NCBI GenBank assembly: GCA_032718475.1
Contig: JAUCBJ010005795.1
Location: 1-32,740, forward strand
Direction: 5' to 3'
Source of the DNA: Nemertoderma westbladi
Taxonomy: Eukaryota; Xenacoelomorpha; Nemertodermatida; Nemertodermatidae
DNA length: 32,740 nt
Shown: piece after piece, positions 27,605 through 32,740 of the stretch
Layout: every line of letters starts with the position of its first letter
Position numbering within the stretch: the stretch's first letter is position 1
The notes under the pieces: model-generated
What the model saw: the letters and a program-made list of their open reading frames with translations, nothing else
Told to the model about the DNA's origin: nothing
Database searches by the model: none
Made by a program: the position numbers and the translations under genes

Positions 27605-30217
27605 ATGTTTAAGGTTTGTGTCTTATGCTTATTCATCAGTTTAACTGTATGTGGAAGTTCAGACATTCTAAGTAACGTACAGCACAAAAAACCCACTCTC
27701 GGATGGGAACCTGTGGTTGGAGTCGTTACCGCTATAACTGGATTAGGTGCAACTTTTGGTGACATGATAGCAAGGAAATTTAAAAAGATGACAAAATCAG
27801 AACGTAAGAAAGAAAAAATGATTGTAAAGAAGGGTCTCAAAAAAGTTGATTTCCAGAATATTGTAGAGGTTGATGGACACAAACACTGCAGTTGTGGTGA
27901 AGATCATTCTGACTGCACTGGTCATGTGATTATTGAAAATGGTGTACCTCCGCCTTTCTACAGGACTCACAGACAACACATTCATCCAAATGGTGTCATA
28001 ATAATCTGTTTGGTTTTATTAAGTGTCCACACTTCTAACTGTACATTAATCCTGCCCTCATCCCAAAGGACCATGGAGTCAACCAACAAAATCATCATTA
28101 TTAATGAGCAGATCAAGTACATAATTCCAAACATGGCACCAAGCAACAATGCCTTTCATGCAATGGCATGTCAGGAATTAATGTATTTGGACAAAGCAGC
28201 CGTGTCAAACTGCTCCTTAAAAATCAACCAACCAGTATTCACAAAACCAACTTTAATCAATTTTAGTTACATAATGAATCCCAAGACTGCAGTGGGTTGG
28301 ATATTAAAAAAAGCATCAAAACCACCAATTCATACATTCTGTTACCATGAAGGTGCCACATTGGAAGGAGTTTCATTGACAGATATAATCAGGATAAATG
28401 ACATGAATTGTATTGACCCAACTAAATTAATAATTAAATCTTCAGAAATATTAAACATAAAAAAGGCTGGTGCACTCAGAGAGGAAGTGTGCGCAGATTT
28501 AAAAATATCAGCTCACTTCATGGATTGTGGTGAAAAAATTATCAATCTTGATGACAGTGCTCAAGTTTCTGATCTCATATCATCTGTTAATCCTCAATTT
28601 GTTCTGAACATGAACAATTGCAATGTAAGAAACTGTATTCTAGTTCTGCCTGATGTAGGTCAGAAACTGAAGACAACCACTAGAAGAAAGTTAGACGATT
28701 CTATGGAAAAGAAAAAACATAAGAGGTCATATTATGAGGATAATGAAGACGGTCATTGTCTTACTTTTGCTTTAGGCGCAGGTTACACTTATTGCCACAA
28801 GATGGCAACTGATGAAGATGTGAAAAAGGCATTGGATAGGATGCAAGCTAATTATGACGCTAAAATAAAGACAGTTGTTCAAGAAAGTCAACAATCGTTT
28901 AATGAAATGTATGATCAAATGGATGAGTCATCAGATTATAATAAGATTCAAAGGGAGAAAATTGCTGAGCAACTTTTGAACACCAAAAATGAGATTGAGA
29001 GTGAATTAATATTGGCATTAAACAGAGATGTGGACATATGGAATTACATAAACACAAATATTTACATGACTTCAGCACTGTTAAAATTAAGTCAATTGGC
29101 GCAATCAAAAAAGATGGCATCATCCACTTTCCAAAATCGGTTAATTAGAACAAGGGAAATCATAAGTACTCACATGGCATGTGATAAGACTAGAGATTGT
29201 GATGACCTGTTGAACTTTGTTCAATCGGTGGGATACATATCGCAGCTTCAAAGTGTTAATTACAAATTCAATGTGAGTTCTTATTTAACAGATACTCACA
29301 TAAATGTCATTTATACTGTACCTGTGAGTCCAAAATTTGTTATACAAAATGTTCCATACAAACCTAGAATTAAAGTTGCAGAAGAATGCACTGAAGGGAT
29401 ATGTAATAAGTGCATTGAACAGTTTGAGGAGAAAGTTGACATAAGCATTAACATGCCTAATACTACAATTTTGGATGATATATATTTCACACCATTTAAG
29501 GTAAATAATTGTCATGAGAGTGATTCAACAAAGGAATATGTGATCAAAACTTCTAAGTTTTGTCATGTACTGACTGTGGATGGAATTTCCACTCAACCTT
29601 GTAGTGTAAATGATAACATTGAAATAAACCTTAACTTTAAATCTCCCATGATTGTGAAAGCAGGAGTCATAAAGTTAAATGATGTAAGCCTTAATGAAAC
29701 TGAAGAATTTATACAACTGAAGAATGTGTTGGCAGCAAGGAAATCATCCATGAATCAAAGGATGAATAGATTAGCATCAGAATTGTCTTTAACAACAACA
29801 TCGTCGATAAGAAGCGGTGAAACCAATGACACCTCCTTTCTCCTCTTGTGGATACTTGTAGGATTACTTTATTTGATTAGCACTTGTGTGATAATATGGA
29901 TGTGTTGTAGCATGAAACAAAAATGCTCTTCCTATAAACAAACAAAGAAAGCATATTTCACTAAATATGATGTGCGAGAACCTAACAAGGTGTTGATACA
30001 GAGGACACAGTCGCATAAACACACCAAATTAATTTCATCACATATGGAGTGTGCAGTGCATTCTGAAACACTCATTCAGATAGATCAAGATAACGGAGTC
30101 AATTACTTCCATTATGATTCTATCAGTATGTCAGTGCCAGAGAAATTTAAGATTGTTTCAGTTGAAGAATGCCACTGTCCTAATAGAGGGCAAGTGTCTC
30201 TAAATTACAAGGCTTGA
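27605..30217 (+). CDS. Intact viral-type envelope glycoprotein, 870 aa
   Basis: A single uninterrupted ATG frame of 870 codons with the plan of a class-I-like membrane-fusion glycoprotein. Residues 1-18 form a signal-peptide-like segment. A hydrophobic stretch (36-55), a very basic region (57-81) and a Cys/His cluster (94-107) follow. A second signal-like hydrophobic segment lies at 129-143. Sites for N-glycosylation include N145, N202, N219, N556, N619, N697 and N742. A furin-like basic site, KKKHKR (369-374), precedes a Cys-bounded hydrophobic CLTFALGAGYTYC (385-397), a candidate fusion loop. Residues about 400-500 are helical and heptad-rich. A transmembrane segment (745-768) and a cytoplasmic tail of about 100 residues end the protein. 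I cannot assign it to a named virus family; it lacks the baculovirus-F-type and gammaretroviral motifs I would expect. Its intactness among decayed neighbours suggests recent arrival or selection. Confidence 0.7.
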   Translation: MFKVCVLCLFISLTVCGSSDILSNVQHKKPTLGWEPVVGVVTAITGLGATFGDMIARKFKKMTKSERKKEKMIVKKGLKKVDFQNIVEVDGHKHCSCGEDHSDCTGHVIIENGVPPPFYRTHRQHIHPNGVIIICLVLLSVHTSNCTLILPSSQRTMESTNKIIIINEQIKYIIPNMAPSNNAFHAMACQELMYLDKAAVSNCSLKINQPVFTKPTLINFSYIMNPKTAVGWILKKASKPPIHTFCYHEGATLEGVSLTDIIRINDMNCIDPTKLIIKSSEILNIKKAGALREEVCADLKISAHFMDCGEKIINLDDSAQVSDLISSVNPQFVLNMNNCNVRNCILVLPDVGQKLKTTTRRKLDDSMEKKKHKRSYYEDNEDGHCLTFALGAGYTYCHKMATDEDVKKALDRMQANYDAKIKTVVQESQQSFNEMYDQMDESSDYNKIQREKIAEQLLNTKNEIESELILALNRDVDIWNYINTNIYMTSALLKLSQLAQSKKMASSTFQNRLIRTREIISTHMACDKTRDCDDLLNFVQSVGYISQLQSVNYKFNVSSYLTDTHINVIYTVPVSPKFVIQNVPYKPRIKVAEECTEGICNKCIEQFEEKVDISINMPNTTILDDIYFTPFKVNNCHESDSTKEYVIKTSKFCHVLTVDGISTQPCSVNDNIEINLNFKSPMIVKAGVIKLNDVSLNETEEFIQLKNVLAARKSSMNQRMNRLASELSLTTTSSIRSGETNDTSFLLLWILVGLLYLISTCVIIWMCCSMKQKCSSYKQTKKAYFTKYDVREPNKVLIQRTQSHKHTKLISSHMECAVHSETLIQIDQDNGVNYFHYDSISMSVPEKFKIVSVEECHCPNRGQVSLNYKA

Positions 30218-30545
30218 CTCAACATATTATAGTTGGCACTTATTATAAATCACCTCATAATGCTTAATATATAACACAACACCACATTAATCCTATTTAT
30301 CTTATAACCCGCTGCCCTCAACCATCAAACACACACACATCCGCCACACGAAGCGGGCGTGGCACAACAGCCCCCAAAAGACAGCTATCCAGTGAACGCC
30401 CCTGCAGTGCATCACCTTGTGTGTCGCATACTATCAAAGAACGATTTCATAATAATGATCCTATATAATAGATTGGGGGGAAGCATCCTCATTTTTATAT
30501 AATATAATTAATGAAAACTGGCTAACATATCGTTTTATTTATCTT
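30218..30545. other. 3' flank of the glycoprotein gene within the insertion
   Basis: Non-coding. It contains CA-rich and CG-rich stretches, a G-rich tract GATTGGGGGGAAG (30471-30483) resembling the polypurine tract at 25222, and an AT-rich end. No AATAAA close behind the stop codon is evident. Confidence 0.45.
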
Positions 30546-31011
30546 ATTGTTATTGACTATAGCCTTTACTAAATTAATTATTTATTTCAGAATTTAAGTG
30601 TTATACTCATCATCTTCGTAGATACGTGGTATATTAAGAAGATAACGGTTATACGGTATAAAGGTAATGGTTACAATGTGAGTAATATTGTGGGCGATGC
30701 ACAATCATCAATAACGTCATATTTAATTTATAAATTTCAATGTAGTTATGTAGTATTTACAAGTTTTCAGATAGGGGGGACATTCTACGCAATATAACTG
30801 CAGCCCTACCAAGAAGATACCTGTTCTATTGACTTTAGTTTATTGTTTTGGTTAGAATAACGTTCAACAGTAATATGCTCCTTTCCCTTGATTGAAACTT
30901 AAATTATAAAAACCGAGATATTAATTCACCGAGATCGGATGTCAGCAACAAAGATTCTGTTTGTTAATTATAAATGAATTGTTGTGGGGTGGGTGACGGC
31001 GAATTAAATAT

Positions 31012-31291
31012 ATGTTATAGTACATTATGATAATGCTCTCCATTGCGAAAAATATCGTTGAAGAAAAACGTTGTACTTTCCTATGAGTGACTGTAAAAGG
31101 CCTAAATATGAAGCCCACTCCATAGCGATTTAATCTTCTACCGCCCAGATGGTAGCTCAGTGGTCTTACTGTAGGACACACACTCGGCTGATGATAACCG
31201 GAAGTTTGAAACCTAGGTACCGGGTTCGAGCCCCAATAGGGGCGGTTGATATTTTTCGCTATGGAGAGCATTCTCATAATGTACTAAACAT
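31012..31291. mobile_element. Terminal-inverted-repeat element with tRNA-like core, copy 2
   Basis: Left arm 31012-31056 (with a 2-bp insertion relative to copy 1) and right arm 31248-31291. The left flanking AAGATTCTGTTTGTT (30951-30965) is intact; the right one has lost two bases. The element arrived before A+B was duplicated, because both copies have it at the same place. Confidence 0.7.
31141..31245 (+). ncRNA. tRNA-derived sequence, copy 2
   Basis: Same as 9354-9458 over the 105 nt, with the A- and B-box-like sequences and CCGCCC/GGGCGG ends unchanged, although the flanking block shows several differences. Confidence 0.6.
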
Positions 31292-31648
31292 ATTATATAA
31301 GATTTGTTTGTTTCCGTGTCAATGGCACAATATACCCGCAAACACAAAATATATTTCAGTGTGTTTTAAAAATTTGTTTAATTTAATTAAAAACATTAAG
31401 GGAAAGGAGCAGGTAACAGTGGCAGTGTTTTCTAACTAAAACAATAAACAACCTGCGAAGAGTGCTCACTATCTGCGATTTAAAATTTTGATTTAGAATA
31501 TACAATATTTCCTATGTTAATTTCATATCAAATGAGAGCCGTTATTAATTGTTGAGCCTACTTGATCTACTTCAATACTGGTGTCTATCGTGACTAGTTA
31601 ACTTTAAATATTTTTTATCTTTCTTATATATCTTTATTTTGTGCGCAG

Positions 31649-31781
31649 ATTAAGTAAGTTCACAATAACAAGATCACCAATAACCAGATCAACTGTGCCT
31701 GATACGTTCAACACTGTGATAGTTATATTTATTGACTAAGCTGGCTTACGTTACTTATATTATCTCCAAATATATTTGCTG
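31649..31781 (+). other. Exon-like repeat unit, copy in B2
   Basis: Same 133 nt as 9564-9696, with the acceptor-like GTGCGCAG before it and donor-like GTAAGTTAG after it. A third, shorter relative starts at 32104 after TTTTGTGTGCAG and runs into the truncated glycoprotein copy. Confidence 0.35.
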
Positions 31782-32038
31782 GTAAGTTAGTAGGCCTACC
31801 ACTATTTTAACTAATACCCTAGTCTCACACTTTCAGGAAACTGTATAACAGTCAAATTCCATTAAATACACCGCGACATGATTTATGACTAAGTACAGTA
31901 GAAAAAGGGGGGGGGGGCATTAACGAAAATCTCATCTCGGCGAATTAGTATCTCAACTCAATGTTAAATCATAATTTTAGGAAAAGTAGAAGGTTACAAT
32001 GTCATGTTTGAGTCGGGAAGACTTTTTAATTGTGTCGG

Positions 32039-32182
32039 AATTCCTATCATATGTATTTTTGATATTTTATTGTTATTATTATTTATCACCATTTTGTGTG
32101 CAGAGTAACTGAATTCGCAAATTCTCAATAGCAAGCAAATTCTCACAACCTGATGTTTGCCTAATGTCAACTCTGATGGATA
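32039..32182. other. Junction segment with acceptor-like site before the truncated glycoprotein copy
   Basis: AT-rich sequence with TTTTGTGTGCAG ending at 32103, then a 79-nt stretch resembling the start of the exon-like repeat (AGTAACTGAATTCGC). It joins the glycoprotein-homologous sequence at 32183 without a spacer. Confidence 0.4.
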
Positions 32183-32740
32183 ACAACACACTCATCCAAA
32201 TGGTGTCATAATAATCTGTTTGGTTTTATTAAGTGTCCACACTTCTAACTGTACATTAATCCTGCCCTCATCCCAAAGGACCATGGAGTCAACCAACAAA
32301 ATCATCATTATTAATGAGCAGATCAAGTACATAATTCCAAACATGGCACCAAGCAACAATGCCTTTCATGCAATGGCATGTCAGGAATTAATGTATTTGG
32401 ACAAAGCAGCCGTGTCAAACTGCTCCTTAAAAATCAACCAACCAGTATTCACAAAACCAACTTTAATCAATTTTAGTTACATAATGAATCCCAAGACTGC
32501 AGTGGGTTGGATATTAAAAAAAGCATCAAAACCACCAATTCATACATTCTGTTACCATGAAGGTGCCACATTGGAAGGAGTTTCATTGACAGATATAATC
32601 AGGATAAATGACATGAATTGTATTGACCCAACTAAATTAATAATTAAATCTTCAGAAATATTAAACATAAAAAAGGCTGGTGCACTCAGAGAGGCTTCAG
32701 AAATATTAAACATAAAAAAGGCTGGTGCACTCAGAGAGGA
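32183..32740 (+). pseudogene. 5'-truncated second copy of the glycoprotein gene, running off the window
   Basis: Positions 32183-32694 match 27973-28484 with one difference that I found. The copy begins at about codon 124 of the intact gene, just before its second signal-like hydrophobic segment. The reading frame stays open to the window edge, but a stop codon (32181-32183) lies directly upstream and no new ATG replaces the start. It may be a recent partial duplication or an assembly artefact. Confidence 0.75.
32650..32739. repeat. Exact 45-bp tandem duplication at the window end
   Basis: The 45 bp at 32650-32694, starting CTTCAGAAATATTAAAC, are repeated exactly at 32695-32739. The intact gene at 28440-28484 has a single copy. 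The unit is 15 codons, so the frame is kept. Placement at the sequence end makes an assembly artefact a real possibility. Confidence 0.85.

Larger units (their letters stand above)
27134..30545 (+). mobile_element. 3.4-kb insertion carrying a viral-type glycoprotein gene
   Basis: Blocks A and B are contiguous at 8767/8768 but separated here by 3,412 bp. ATTGTTAT occurs at both edges (27126-27133 and 30546-30553) and once at the empty site, so it is a candidate 8-bp target-site duplication; local TTATTG repeats leave the exact edges uncertain. The content is a 93-codon frame, the 870-codon glycoprotein gene and a G-rich tract (GATTGGGGGGAAG at 30471-30483). I find no LTRs, no convincing terminal inverted repeats and no poly(A) tail, so the mechanism is unknown. 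Confidence 0.55.
30554..32038. repeat. Block B2
   Basis: Second copy of block B, matching 8768-9957. It carries about 299 extra bp at roughly 31327-31625 that B1 lacks. It contains the second tRNA-like inverted-repeat element, the exon-like unit 31649-31781 and a run of about 10 G near 31907. It ends with GTGTCGGAA, beyond which B1 joins the OTU gene and B2 joins other sequence. Confidence 0.75.

Noticed and set aside
27605-30217. Baculovirus-F/errantivirus type or gammaretroviral type envelope
   Set aside because: The sequence after the basic site is a Cys-bounded loop, and neither the expected fusion-peptide pattern nor a CX6CC motif is seen; I left the family open.

Overview
This is a repeat-dominated metazoan nuclear window. 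It is AT-rich intergenic DNA with no bacterial gene organisation. It holds relics of at least four DNA-transposon or retroposon superfamilies (LINE, piggyBac, P-element/THAP-type, hAT), Ty3/gypsy-like integrase, an LTR of about 1.1 kb and two unrelated viral-type membrane glycoprotein genes. Frequent TAGGCCTA-like words and this mobile-element mix suggest a marine invertebrate; that is inference and the species cannot be fixed from the sequence.

The window is largely two series of duplicated blocks. (1) An OTU-protease gene family member lies at 364-1714 and a longer relative at 9959-13194. (2) A 3.2-kb block, S, follows each of them at 2739-5943 and 14166-17367; it carries a LINE reverse-transcriptase fragment, a piggyBac transposase tail and a P-element-like transposase fragment. 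(3) A block A+B lies at 7044-9957 and again at 25385-32038. It begins inside an LTR and includes a tRNA-like sequence within a terminal-inverted-repeat element. In the second A+B copy, 3.4 kb carrying an intact 870-codon glycoprotein gene (27605-30217) sits between A and B, flanked by a candidate 8-bp target-site duplication; the first copy gives the empty site. A second, 5'-truncated and nearly identical piece of that glycoprotein gene starts at 32183 and runs off the window.

Unique parts are as follows. A 761-bp minus-strand open exon of a leucine-rich-repeat-like protein (13312-14072) is the best candidate for an ordinary host gene. A cluster at 19232-21122 has a hAT transposase tail, a Ty3/gypsy integrase tail and a decayed glycoprotein resembling those of chuvirus/mononegavirus-type RNA viruses. 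A G+C-richer degenerate reading frame of about 860 codons (22470-25059) has a possible exonuclease-like stretch, two CCHC zinc knuckles and a basic C-terminus. It is followed by a polypurine tract and a full LTR (25234-26321, ends TGTTCGC...GCGAACA).

Almost every coding region carries frameshifts or stops. The exceptions are the 870-codon glycoprotein, the small frame before it (27192-27473) and the LRR-like exon. The most unusual items are the intact glycoprotein with two signal-like segments inside a datable insertion, the gag-like or exonuclease-like ORF directly in front of a polypurine tract and LTR, the structured repeats inside that LTR, and the tRNA-like core carried between inverted repeats.
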